A DNA stretch of 25,477 nucleotides from Euprymna scolopes (taxonomy: Eukaryota; Mollusca; Cephalopoda; Sepiida; Sepiolidae). The stretch covers positions 100,654,492 to 100,679,968 of the forward strand of contig CM044503.1 of assembly GCA_024364805.1 (NCBI GenBank). The letters run 5' to 3'. The notes beneath the pieces are model-generated. The model ran no database searches. It saw only the letters and a program-made list of their open reading frames with translations, and was not told the DNA's origin. Shown piece by piece: positions 1 through 8,599 of the stretch. Within the stretch, counting starts at the first letter, position 1, and each line of letters opens with the position of its first letter. Position numbers and translations under genes: made by a program.

Positions 1-380
1 TTTTTTTTTTTTTTTTTTTTTTTTTTTTGTCAATTTAGTATATTTTTTGTATTTTTGTGGCAATATGAGTTGTGTATGATTATACAGCAACAAATAAAAT
101 TTGCCTCCCCACTAGGGGAGACTTAAACACAAGGTCAGTTTATAATGTGAGGAAAATCAAATTCTCTGAAAAACTGGATTGGTATAAAAAAATTTTTTAA
201 TTGCCTCAGTCTAGAAGGATTTCTCCTTTACTGACAGAGGACAGAACAGATGAAGTGTGGCATTGGAACAGATACTACATTTAAAATGTTTTATTATATG
301 TTAAATATTTCTCTCCAAAAATGAGCATTAAAATCTTTTTTAAAAAAAAATGAATATATTTTAGCCAAAAGGCGAAGGAT
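1..380 (-). repeat. SINE-like repeat with U2 snRNA-derived head, copy A
   Basis: Read on the minus strand, this begins at 380 with ATCCTTCGCCTTTTGGCTAA, which closely follows the first bases of U2 snRNA (ATCGCTTCTCGGCCTTTTGGCTAA). After about 85 bp of unrelated sequence (about 281-362) the U2-like match resumes with GTAGTATCTGTTC at 265-278. A body follows that is shared with the copies near 3285 and 25261. The end contains CCTTGTGTTTAA and CCCCTAGTGGGGA, and it finishes in poly-A (the T run at 1-28). Head, body and A-tail in this order are the layout of a SINE moved by a LINE. It is not a working U2 gene, because nothing downstream of the U2 5' domain is kept. Confidence 0.7.
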
Positions 381-385
381 GTCAT

Positions 386-562
386 TATTAGGGCTAGGAC
401 AACAGCATATTTTTTTCATTGTTTTGACTCTTGAGTATTTATCCGTTGATATCTTATATGCTTTTATATATAGAGTAATGTGGTTCTCGATTGATTAACT
501 GTGTCGTATATATACTCGAGTCAAAACAATGGAAAAATATTCTGTTGTCTTAGCCCTAGTAA
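386..562. mobile_element. Small TIR element (MITE), about 170 bp
   Basis: Two arms of about 50 bp are inverted copies of each other. The left arm (388-438) starts TTAGGGCTAGGACAACAG and the right arm (511-560) ends CTGTTGTCTTAGCCCTAG. They share the core ATTGTTTTGACTC with only a few differences. The middle of about 70 bp is AT-rich and non-coding. TA/TTA bases flank both ends, as for Tc1/mariner-type insertions, but the exact target duplication is ambiguous. No transposase is present. Confidence 0.7.
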
Positions 563-1035
563 TTATGTATCTGTAATTGTGATGATGGAGTTGGTTAGAG
601 TAATAAATTAGTTTAGACTTTGGCTCATGATGTCCTGCTGATAGCTGAGAATTGATAGGTCAAATTTTCCATTGATTGAATTGGTCAGTGGATAAAATCT
701 AAGAAAATAAATTAAAGATCTAGACATGACAAGAAAAGGTAACTCTTCCCCATAACGATATAATGACATAATCACGTTGACACACCAGTTCCCGTCAGAT
801 CATCGAATTTAAGCAACATTGAGCCTGATCATTAATAAAATGGGTGACCAATTTGGGAATTCCAGGTGCTGTATGTAAGAGGACGTTGAAAACTTCCTGC
901 AAAAGTTGCAAAAATCTAACGTCATCTCTTCTAACGGGGATATACATGCGACTGGGGATCACTTGTCAATTTCATACTCCCATGGAACTTCCTCCTTTGG
1001 AGGAAGCTAGTTAAACTCAAATAGGATTAGTGCTA

Positions 1036-1038
<3 letters not shown>

Positions 1039-1068
<30 letters not shown>
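1039..1068. repeat. (CA)n microsatellite
   Basis: An uninterrupted CA dinucleotide run of about 15 units. It lies about 20 bases beyond the 3' end of the minus-strand LINE fragment at 1085-1495 and may have grown from that element's tail. Confidence 0.95.
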
Positions 1069-1070
<2 letters not shown>

Positions 1071-1084
1071 GATATTGTTACAGA

Positions 1085-1495
1085 ACAGAACGTGAGGACC
1101 AATAACAATGGTTGAGGCTGGGTAGAATTTAATTATTTAAGAGGACGACTCAACAAGAATTAGCTAACATTGGACTTGAAAACGACCATATTGTAGTCAG
1201 CAGGGAAGCACTCTAATAGTATTGTGTTCCACATACAAATAGTTCTTTGAAAGAAACTTTGCTCATGGAAGTTCTGTTCAGTTTTAGATACACAAAAAAA
1301 GAAAGGAAAATGATTTCCAGCTGCTGTAGCGAGACAAATTTTTGGTGTGAATTTTTGAGGAGGTAGATGGCATAGATTGTATCTTAGTAAAGCACTTGCG
1401 ATGAAACTAATGATAGAGCAAAGAAAGACTATCAACCTCTCTTCTGTGAGAAAGAAGATATAGAGAAAAGAAGAGGACATCCCTGCCACTAGATT
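1085..1495 (-). mobile_element. LINE 3' fragment (C-terminal reverse-transcriptase end plus 3' UTR)
   Basis: An open minus-strand frame (1489-1160) contains EQNFHEQSFFQRTICMWNT followed by FPADYNMVVFKSNV. This is the 'FF.RT..LWN.LP..CFP..YN...FKS.V..FL' C-terminal signature of group II (CR1/Jockey-like) LINE polymerases. The same family occurs at 6842 (+) and 8600 (-). The downstream segment around 1100-1160 aligns with the 3' region of the 6842 copy (CCTCTTAAATAAT followed by CTACCCA). It is a 5'-truncated fossil without catalytic motifs. I cannot fix the clade from this piece. Confidence 0.75.
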
Positions 1496-1519
1496 ATGAA
1501 GTCAGTTTCTTCTTTTTTT

Positions 1520-1578
1520 TTTTTTGTTTACCATCCGTTTTACATGCTGGCATGTGTTGGACGACTTTTAGCTATGTT
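1520..1578. repeat. Short dispersed repeat with ACATGC-TG-GCATGT hairpin
   Basis: The sequence 'ccgttttacatgctggcatg' followed by 'tgttggacg' resembles a motif I recall as extremely common in octopus and squid transcripts and genomic DNA. It forms a 6-bp stem around a TG loop and lies beside a T-run. It is probably the end of an old SINE. The assignment rests on memory of the motif and on a single copy here. Confidence 0.4.
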
Positions 1579-1802
1579 TCCAAACATAATCTAAACGAAA
1601 GGCCAAAAGAATGAAGTATTCAAGATAGCTAAACAGATGGTAAAAAACAAACATGGATATTGTTGAAGAAAAGCACAGTTAAAATGGCAATGAATTGTTA
1701 ACAACCAATAAATAGGAGAAGAGCAACACTTGGAAATGCTATTATGAGAGATTATTGAATACTGAGTTTGTTTCATAATGTTTGGCTCTATGTCAGTTAG
1801 CA

Positions 1803-2190
1803 ATTACATCAGCTAGTGTTAATCTTGACAAGTGTCAAACTAAGTGCTGATTGAAGTGACATGAAGTTTGGAAAATAAGCCAGTTCCCATGAAAGATAAC
1901 AGGAAAAGATGAGTACAAAATTAAATAAATCAAAGTAAAATAAAACAAAAAGATGTCAGTGTTAAAAAATTCTTTAGCCATACTGTTACATTATAGATGA
2001 CCCTATTTCAGACAGTGAGTACATTAGCTAGAGTTAAGGGTCAAACTAAGTACAGATCAAAGTGACACAAACTTTGGGATACAAACCAGTTTCTGCAAAA
2101 GATGAACAGGAAGAGATGTCATGTTAGTTTAGACAAGGTTAAATAGGTTAAAGTAAAATAAAAAAAAACAAATAAGAGATGTCTGGCAAT
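1803..2190. repeat. Diverged tandem duplication, units of about 210 bp
   Basis: The stretch 1805-1965 recurs, diverged, at 2017-2190. Both carry 'agtgacA' followed by 'gtttggaa/ctttggga', 'ccagtt', a 'gaacaggaa(g/a)aga'-like block and an A-rich end ('aaagtaaaataaaa'), followed by 'gatgtc'. No open frame spans the units. Origin is unknown; it could be two copies of an unrecognised element. Confidence 0.6.
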
Positions 2191-2545
2191 GATGCAGGAT
2201 GTCATGGGTATCAAGATTGACAAAGAAACTAAGGTTGCAGTCAGTCTGTCTACAGGAGTCATGCGGAACAGACAACCCAATAATGCTCTGTTAACTAAAA
2301 TGAAAACTTTTGATAATCACTAAGAGCGAAATGCCCCAGGAGATCTTTATTATTTATCCTTGATAGCATGATGTCACAGATATTGAGGTTGACAGATATG
2401 GTTTTGAGATCAGTTTGTTTATTGATGTGGCACAAGAGAGATAACCAAATAATGCTGTAATTACTGAAAGGAAACTTTTTGATAATCACTAAGAGAGAAA
2501 TGCCACCGAAGATCTCTGTTCATTCTGTCTGCCTATTTATCCTTA
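2190..2545. repeat. Diverged tandem duplication, units of about 177 bp
   Basis: Unit 1 (about 2190-2365) and unit 2 (about 2366-2545) share 'ccaataatgct'/'ccaaataatgct', 'ttttgataatcactaagag', 'gaaatgcc', 'agatct' and 'atttatcctt', in the same order and spacing. The duplicated unit adjoins the previous duplication and may be part of one larger amplified block. No coding potential is seen. Confidence 0.65.
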
Positions 2546-2587
2546 AAAAATAGTTAATTAATTAGTTAGAGAATACTAGTCGTTCAT

Positions 2588-2626
2588 GTTCAATATTTCT
2601 CTCCAAAATTAAACATTAAAACTCTT
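2588..2626. repeat. Short dispersed repeat also found inside copy A (306-340)
   Basis: The string AATATTTCTCTCCAAAA followed by an 'a(g/a)cattaaaa' block occurs here and at 306-340, where it lies in the insertion that splits the U2-like head of copy A. It is therefore an independent repeat rather than part of the U2-headed family. Its family is unknown. Confidence 0.5.
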
Positions 2627-2800
2627 GGCCATCTTTACTCTTTGTCAGAAATATTGCTCTTGGAATATGAGGACTAAAGGACAAAATAAGGGAAGTGAGT
2701 TACGCAGTTGGCAAAATTAAACTTAAGATCCACTTTCTACTCTTTTTAAATTCCCACTTCCGATTCCATTTAATCATCAAAACACTATTAGTTGCCAAAT

Positions 2801-3178
2801 GCTGCCAAGATATTTGAAAGCTGTTTATAATGGACTGCCAAGATATTTGAAAGCTAAGCTGGTTATAATGGACTGCCAAGATATTTGAATACTAAGCTGT
2901 TTATAATAGACTGCCAAGATTTTTGAATGCCAAGTTATTTATAACAGACTGCCAAGATATTTGAATGCTAAGCTGTTCATGATGGACTGCCAAGATATTT
3001 GAATGCTAAGCTGTTTATAATAGACTGCCAAGAATTTTTGAATGCTAAGTTGTTTATAACAGACTGCTAAGATATTTGAATGCTAAGCTGTTCATGATGG
3101 ACTGCCAAGATATTTGAATGCTAAGCTGTTTATAATGGACTGCCAAGATATTTGAATGCCAAGTTGTTTATAATGGAC
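2801..3178. repeat. 38-bp minisatellite, about 10 units, with 3-unit higher-order pattern
   Basis: The unit is about 38 bp, beginning TGGACTGCCAAGATATTTGA and ending in 'gctaagctgtttataa'. About ten units follow each other without spacers. Units differ at fixed places: they start tgg/tag/cag and end gtttataa/gttcatga. The order 'tag - cag(...ttcatga) - tgg' occurs twice in a row (from about 2915 and about 3029), so a 114-bp triplet was itself duplicated. The absence of unique spacers excludes a CRISPR array. It is non-coding. Confidence 0.92.
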
Positions 3179-3267
3179 AATTTGATTAAAAAAAAAATAG
3201 AACAATCAGTACTCATAAGAGCTATTGGGGAAAAAGACTAAAGTTCCTTATCAGTGTTTTGCAACAA

Positions 3268-3462
3268 AGCATGTCTAATGAAATAAAGTGTAGTATCTGT
3301 TCTGGTATTACACTTCATCTTTCTGTCCTCAGTTAGGTAATGAGGAAGCAATTTTTATTTTTGTTCCGTTCCAGAATGACTTTTTTGAAGGTTTTGGATT
3401 TTCCGTACATGGAAAACTAATATTGTGTTGAACTCTGTTCTTGTGGAGAGAGAAATATATAG
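3268..3462 (+). repeat. SINE-like repeat with U2 snRNA-derived head, copy B
   Basis: AAGTGTAGTATCTGTTCT at 3286-3303 is identical to 18 consecutive bases of the conserved 5' domain of U2 snRNA. This includes GTAGTA, the stretch that pairs with intron branch points. The body that follows ('acacttcatctttctgtcctc', then 'gaagcaatttttatttttgt', then 'ttccagaa...gattttccgtacat') aligns with copies A and C. Upstream, only a weak 'gTCTAATGAAAT' trace of the U2 start remains. The 3' end around 'tgttgaactctgttcttgtgg' is diverged. Confidence 0.7.
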
Positions 3463-3464
3463 AG

Positions 3465-3908
3465 GAATGGATTATTTGGATTATTCGAACTACTGTTCTC
3501 ATCTGCACAGAATTTATTTAATCCACAAAGATAGTATGCCCTCTTTCTGTCCGTCATGATCGAGTAGAAGTCTTAGTAACTCACAATTGTATTATTCGTA
3601 TCACCCACACTAAGGATTGAACCTTCAACTGTCAAAAGAGTGTCACTTAGAACCGAATTTTGCCTAGTACTTTATCCATTGGACCACAGGTCCTTGCAGA
3701 TAATTCTAGTATAACGTTTGGGAGCCTTAAACCTTTTTTTTTTTTTTTTTAGACCTCCAAATTCAACAGAAAGATTTTCGACTTTGACAAAATACGCATG
3801 AAAAAAGTTTGAGGTTATATGAGCTAAAACGTTGTGCCTATAACAGTCAAGATGTGAACAGTAGTCCGAATAATCAAAATTATTGATCCTCATCAAAAAA
3901 ATTCTGAA
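3465..3908 (-). mobile_element. Fold-back tRNA-headed SINE, unit a
   Basis: The centre (3512-3694, minus strand) is a tRNA-derived SINE. It has box A TGGTCCAATGGATAAA, resembling the tRNA-Arg D arm, then box B GTTGAAGGTTCAATCCT, then a body ending GGATTAAATAAA. To its left is a minus-oriented tail (3465-3511, 'ggattattcgaactactgtt' then 'ctcatct'). To its right the same tail lies in + orientation (about 3770-3908, including 'gaacagtagtccgaataatc' and 'cctcatc', ending ATTCTGAA). The SINE therefore sits between inverted copies of its own tail. A T-run (3734-3751) interrupts the right arm. Confidence 0.7.
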
Positions 3909-3978
3909 ACAGAATAGACATGTCTAAAGAAAGGTTTGCTACCTAAATATTATTTGATAATTTATATATATATATATT
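3909..3978. repeat. Duplicated flank shared with 6390-6455, ending in (TA)n
   Basis: 'acagaatagacatgtctaaa' and 'gaaaggtttgctacctaaat' recur almost unchanged at 6390-6435. Both copies directly follow the outer end of a fold-back SINE tail and both run into a (TA)n tract. Either the element is longer than the tail I defined, or a segment was duplicated together with its flank. Confidence 0.75.
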
Positions 3979-5900
3979 TTTTTTTAATTCCATTTTCACC
4001 CAAAACAAGACAGAATGCCACTTTGATGTGGGCGGTTACTATCGGAGACATAAGTTGCAGAGATATTATGTAAGCAGTTGAGTAGCGAGATGTCTGTTCA
4101 CATTACACATCTGCATGTTAGTACAGTTGGGAAAACAGGAACCAGGAAGGGAGTTCCAGAGTCAAGCAGTTCTCGGGAAGAAACTATTAGAGTAGAAGTC
4201 CTTCTTACATCTAGTGGTCTCTACTCTGTTGGGACGGGATTTTGCTGCTTGTCGGGATTATTTATGTTGAGGGGGTACAAGTGCTTGTAGTCCGTCAGAG
4301 CATTCACCATTAAAATACTTATAAAACAGACAGAGAGATGCAACATTTCGTCAATGGGACAGGGGCTGAGATAACAGTTCAGGACCTATCAGGTTGGCAA
4401 CTCTTTGAACCCTGTTCAGGAGTGAGAGACTAGTAGCAGATGCACCAGCCGAAATGTGACAACAATACTCCATACATGGGTAAATGGTAGCCTTGTAGAT
4501 GTACAGGATACTTTCAGTCATAACTTTCTAGCATGGTAGAGAGAGCCCACCTTCCTTGCAGCAGTTCTGGCAATGCTCTCAATGTATCTGTTCTAACTCG
4601 TTCTCTGTGAACGTTAAGCCAAGGAGTTTGAAAGAAGTACTTTCAAGTAATGTATCTTTAGCCAAAGCTATTGGTGGTTGAGAAGGTTTCTTGTAATTAT
4701 TGAAGGAAGCAAGCTTAGTCTTTGCAGCATTGAATGTGACCATCTATTTTTGTCCCCCATTACATTACTTCTAGTATTTCTGCCATTTCCTTAGATATGT
4801 GTTCATTTGTTTTTCCCTTCATGCCTGTTATAGAGCATGGTGTCATCAGCAAATACACCCATCTAAGAGACAATTTTATCAGGGAGGTCATTTATGAATA
4901 TTAGGAATAATAATGGTCCAAGGATAGACCCCTGAGGTACACCTACATTTATATCATATTGTTTAGATGTACAACCGTCGAGGACAACCTGGATTTTTCT
5001 CTTATTTAAGAAGGATTTAATTATGCTAAGTATTCATCCAGTGATATCATGTGATCTGATTTTCCTGAGAAGACTATCGCGCCAAACCCTGTCAAAAGCC
5101 TTAGATATATCTAGAGCTACCGCTCTACCCTCCCCTGCTTTGTCTAGTGTATGGTATATATATTCAGAGATTACAGTTAGGATATCAGTTGTAGAACGGG
5201 CTTTCCTAAATCCATATTGTTGGTTGGTCAGATGTTTAGCATCTGTAAGGTGATAGACTAGAGCTTGGTTAATTATAGACTCATATATTTTGGCAAAAAG
5301 TGGGAGGAGGCTAAAGGGGCAATAATTTAATAGGTCAATTCTTTCGCCAGAATTCTTGAAAACTGGTACCACAGAAGCAGTTTTTCAGCAGTCAGGAAAG
5401 CAAGATTCGTTAAGGCATTTGTTGTAAAATTTTGAGAGGGCAAGAGCAACCTCAGCAAAGCATTTTTTTAGTAGCACAGCTGGGATGAGATCGGGTCCAC
5501 ATGCTTTTGAGGTGTTAGGTTTTTTATGATATTATACACCTGTGAAGGGGTAATTTTCAGATCATCCAGTGTGGAGTTTGAGGCAAACCGACTGGCAAGC
5601 ATGTTAGCCTTCTTGGTTGCTATGCAAACAACTTCATGATTGTTGGATAGTGGAGGAATTGTTGATTGCCCATTATTTACTACACTGTTGTAGATTTTCC
5701 AGAAATCACAGGTTCCTAAATTCTGTGCTTCGATGCGTTTTCTGGAATATTCTCTCTTAACTGTCGCTATTTCTTTCTTACAATTACTTTTAGCTCTTAT
5801 AAACTTTTGTCTGTTTGTACTGGACTTATGTTGGTTAAATCTGTGTTATACATGTTGCCTTTGTGCAATGGCAGCTGCACAAGTAGAAGTAAACCATTAG
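3978..5900 (-). mobile_element. LINE reverse-transcriptase fragment (ORF2, 5'-truncated)
   Basis: Read on the minus strand, this is most of a group II non-LTR reverse transcriptase. The upstream linker (about 5850-5380) leads into an open frame at 5372-5034 with NYCPFSLLPLFAKIYESII, then NQQYGFRKARSTTDIL, then AVALDISKAFDRVWRDSLLR (the catalytic DISKAFD block). GVPQGSILGPLL follows at about 4945-4908, then the active site MGVFADDTMLYN with FADD at 4853-4842. The C-terminal block MEYCCHISAGASATSLSLLN lies at about 4475-4405. The degraded end near 4080 gives way to A-rich sequence at 3978-3990 (T-rich on +). No single frame spans the whole, so it is inactive. The type fits CR1/Jockey-like LINEs, and the endonuclease part is missing. 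Relatives lie at 7111-8350 and 11335-11800. Confidence 0.9.
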
Positions 5901-5929
5901 GGAGAGTGGGGTTTGCTATAGATTGCATT

Positions 5930-6389
5930 ATTGCAATTATTGTTGCCCACACTGAGGATTGAACCTTCAGCCTATAGAAGAGTGTAACTTACAACTGAAT
6001 TTTGACTTGGCACTTTATTTGTTGCACCACGGATCCTTGCTTAGATTGAATAAAGGATTCCATTTGAAATTCTGTGAAAATTCTTGAGTTTGACATGATA
6101 CACCTGGAGAAGGCCAGAGGTTTTCTCAGCTAAAACATTGTGTGAGTAACAGTCAAGTTGAGAACAGTAATCTGAATAATCCAACAGGCTGGGATCAGTG
6201 TAGTATTTATCCTTGGTCATAGGGGGGGGGGAACCTTTCTATACTAAGGAAATTTTGTTTTTGACTACCTACAGAGTGCCCCTTTTGGGGGAGCTGGTTT
6301 ATCCCACATTAAAAATGACCTTGTGTCACATTTTGCTTTCGTGGGGAAGCAAATAAATACCTATCAATCCTCATCTTAAAAATTCTGAA
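5930..6389 (-). mobile_element. Fold-back tRNA-headed SINE, unit b, split by a U2-headed copy
   Basis: The minus-strand tRNA-like head and body start occupy 5933-6037. Box B is GGTTCAATCCT within a GAAGGTTCAATCCTCAGTG context, and box A is degraded ('tgcaacaaataaag'). Directly to the right the tail lies in + orientation: 'taaaggattccatttgaaat' at about 6045, 'cacctggagaaggcc', 'agctaaaacattgtg' and 'gagaacagtaatctgaataa'. At 6187 the tail is interrupted by an inserted repeat and resumes at 6361 with 'ctatcaatcctcatctt' and AATTCTGAA. The left arm is missing. Confidence 0.65.
6187..6360 (+). repeat. SINE-like repeat with U2 snRNA-derived head, copy D
   Basis: The head GGCTGGGATCAGTGTAGTAT (6188-6207) matches U2 GGCTAAGATCAAGTGTAGTAT with two substitutions and one missing base. 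The 3' part, 'aatgaccttgtgtcacattt' and 'cgtggggaagcaaataaata' (6313-6359), matches the end of copy A. The middle is diverged and holds a G10 run at 6222-6231. It interrupts the tail of fold-back unit b, so it inserted later than that element. Confidence 0.6.
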
Positions 6390-6460
6390 ACAGAATAGGG
6401 GCATGTCTAAAGAAAGGTTTGCTACCTAAATATACTTTGATATATATATATATATATAAA
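6390..6460. repeat. Duplicated flank shared with 3909-3978, ending in (TA)n
   Basis: This is the second copy of the segment described at 3909. 'gcatgtctaaagaaaggttt' and 'gctacctaaata' are followed by 'ctttga' and a (TA)n run (6441-6458). It sits just outside the right end of fold-back unit b. Confidence 0.75.
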
Positions 6461-6793
6461 AAGAAAGTCTATTTATATATTGTATGTATACATGTGTGCA
6501 GATGTCTACATTTTCTTTCAACTTCGTTTTTTTTTTTTCATTCCACCTGTTTATATGTGTGCCAGCCATCTACTTACAAGAAGTTATTTGCAGCCTTTAA
6601 TCGGGTTTCTCGCAGAGTTCTTATCTTCTTTGACGTTAACATACTTGGTTGCGTCATGATGAGGAACAGATACACGTACTTACATTTTTTTTTTTTTTTC
6701 CATTTCTTTATTTCTTTATTTATTATGTATAAGTTTGGTGTACTATTTTGGAGGTACCGAAACCAAAATTCAGTCTCTCCAAGACTGTTCACC

Positions 6794-6796
<3 letters not shown>
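6461..6796. other. Non-coding AT-rich stretch, no gene recognised
   Basis: Two T-runs (about 6528-6538 and 6686-6699) and generally AT-rich sequence. The long open frames here are dominated by poly-F/poly-K translation of homopolymers and show no domain. Confidence 0.6.

Positions 6797-6835
<39 letters not shown>
6797..6835. repeat. Poly-T tract, about 37 bases
   Basis: An uninterrupted T run directly upstream of the LINE 3' fragment at 6842. It may be the A-tail of a minus-oriented retro-insertion. The length of such a run is prone to sequencing error. Confidence 0.9.
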
Positions 6836-6841
6836 CGTAGA

Positions 6842-7110
6842 TGAGAACTCATATGTGAGGAAACTCTTTCCTAGAACTGACCGTTCTGTAGAACATAATA
6901 CCGCGGGGCTGCTTCCCAGCTGATTATAACATGGTCGTTTTCAAGTCTAATGTAAATAAGTTCTTGTTCCGCCGCCCTCTTAAATAATAAAACCCTACCC
7001 AAGTTTCATCATTACCATTGTCTCATAGTCTACCTGATATTCATTAACCCTTATTCTCAAGTGGCCTTTAGGCCTGGATAAGCGATGGCCTCATAGTGAA
7101 AAAAAAATTA
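6842..7110 (+). mobile_element. LINE 3' fragment (polymerase C-terminus and 3' UTR)
   Basis: One frame reads NSYVRKLFPRTDR and the next reads NIIPRGCFPADYNMVVFKS, then NVNKFLFRRPLK and a stop (6987-6989). The two are out of frame, and the Trp codon of the conserved LWN is TAG (6889-6891). The 3' UTR follows with 'cccttattctcaagtggcct' and 'ttaggcctggataagcgatg', ending in A8 near 7108. It is the same family as the minus fragments at 1085-1495 and 8600-8815, with identical FPADYNMVVFKSNV residues in the first. It is a short 5'-truncated copy. Confidence 0.8.
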
Positions 7111-7870
7111 TATTTGGATGGCAAATCTATTGCAACTTTTCAGAAGTTGATCATACCATTGAATCACAAAGAGGATCAAGTGCTGATTGTGAATTATACG
7201 TAACTTTTCCAATCACTAATTGCCATGGTCGACATTACCCTACCTTGAGTCTAATATTCAAATTCCTGGGTTTAATATTCACTGGCAACATGAATTAGAA
7301 TAAATACATAGAAAATACTGCCAAGTCTGCTGCAAAGAAGGCAGACTCCAACTTCTCACACCTATTACACAATCTTCACTGCTTACGAATTACAATCATT
7401 CAAATGAAGCTATTGTTGCAAAGTGCAAAAATAATGGAAAAAATCTGAATTTTGTGTTGCTTTCTGATGAGAAAAATACTCTTCAATCACTGATTGCTAG
7501 AACTAATAACATTCTATTTGAGAGTTACTTGTTCAAAATCCTCAGCTTAACATTCACAGACAACATGTATTGGAAAAAAAAATATTGAAGACATTGCCAA
7601 AACTACTGCAAAGGTGGTTCCCTTCACTGTGCTAAAAAAATATTCGCACCTGACTGTATCCTACATCTCTACAAAGCTACAATTCACTTATGCATGGAAT
7701 ATTGTTGCCCCATTTTGGCTGGTACATCTACCACTAGTCTCTCGCACTTAGACAGAGACCCCCCCCTCTCCGCCTCCAATCTAATAGGATCCACACTACG
7801 AACCAAGTTCCCGTTCCTTCTCATTGCTGCAGTGTCGCATCGTTGTGTCTTTACCTATGTACAGGATATT
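7111..7870 (+). mobile_element. Degraded LINE fragment, RT thumb/C-terminal region
   Basis: Translated pieces follow the LINE at 3978-5900. FKILSLTFTDNMYWKK is followed by IEDIAKTTAK (about 7530-7610), and the frame at 7694-7882 reads MEYCCPILAGTSTTSLSHLD and later LIGSTLRTKFP. A second diverged copy of the same block, FLGLIFTGNMN then KYIENTAKSAAKK, lies upstream at about 7260-7345. Two copies or a tandem duplication are therefore joined here. Many frame changes are present and no catalytic motifs remain. Confidence 0.75.
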
Positions 7871-8350
7871 ATTGTGCGCTAATCATTAGTCTCTCCGTCT
7901 TGGACAGGGTGAAAAAAAAGAGTCTATAAGCTAATAGGTCTACCAAGCTTCGGCCCCTGCACCATCACCACGGTGTAGTATCCCTGTGCTTTTATAAGTA
8001 AGTCAATGGAATGTGCTCCAACAACCTTACTGCATTTGTACCCCTTCAATATAAGCACCCCTGACAAACTTGGCTAGCAGCAAAATCCCACCCCTTCGCA
8101 GTAGAGTTCCTAGATGCCAGAAAACTGTCTACTTTAATAACTGATAACTATTTATCTTGGACTGCTTGCTTTGGAATTCTCTTCCTGCTACTTGTTTCTC
8201 TGGCTATACCAACATGCAGAAATTTAAATGTAATGTGACAAATAACTTGTTGCCCAACTCTCTACTTAGAATGACCCTTATAAATCTGGCCTATGATTAC
8301 TGTAACCCCTTATTTCTCAATGGCAATATAACTTGTTGAGGGTAAAAAGA
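7871..8350 (+). mobile_element. Second LINE fragment, RT C-terminus and 3' end
   Basis: Starting about 7885, 'SLSVLDRVKKRVYKLIGLPS' (one frame break near the A-run at 7912) repeats a block already passed in the preceding fragment, so this is a separate copy joined to it. AAKSHPF- and ARKLSTLITDN-type residues follow (8078-8150). The open frame from 8157 gives WNSLPATCFSGYTNMQKFKC, the LINE C-terminal signature. An A10 run at 8356-8366 just past the stop may be the old poly-A tail. Confidence 0.75.
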
Positions 8351-8387
8351 AGTTTTAAAAAAAAAATCAGTTATTAAAGATTAGATT

Positions 8388-8395
8388 CTTTTTTT

Positions 8396-8427
<32 letters not shown>
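8388..8427. repeat. T-rich homopolymer tract
   Basis: About 40 bases of T with one C interruption. Possibly the A-tail of a minus-oriented retro-insertion to the right, though no clear body follows within the next 170 bases. Confidence 0.85.
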
Positions 8428-8430
<3 letters not shown>

Positions 8431-8599
8431 ATATTAGGCTCATAACTTATCAAGAACAAAAGCCATTTGAGAATAAGGACTAATGAAACAAAAATGAATG
8501 ACATCTAAAAGATGAAGAACACTATAGAAGTGTAAAAAAAAAAAAGTATTAACATGGATCAATGATGTGAACTACATTTTATTATTTCTGAGGCAACCT
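8428..8599. other. Short unassigned AT-rich stretch
   Basis: AT-rich, with an A12 run at 8534. No repeat family or exon recognised. Confidence 0.5.

Noticed and set aside
2801-3178. CRISPR-like array of short repeats
   Set aside because: The 38-bp units follow directly without unique spacers and the context is an animal genome; this is a minisatellite.
4078-5253. Plus-strand open frames at 4078-4290 and 5023-5253
   Set aside because: They are antisense to the minus-strand LINE polymerase, which has recognisable catalytic motifs.
6419-6923. Open frames with poly-Phe or poly-Lys runs
   Set aside because: They arise from reading T- or A-homopolymers. The only real coding signal nearby is the LINE C-terminus from 6842.
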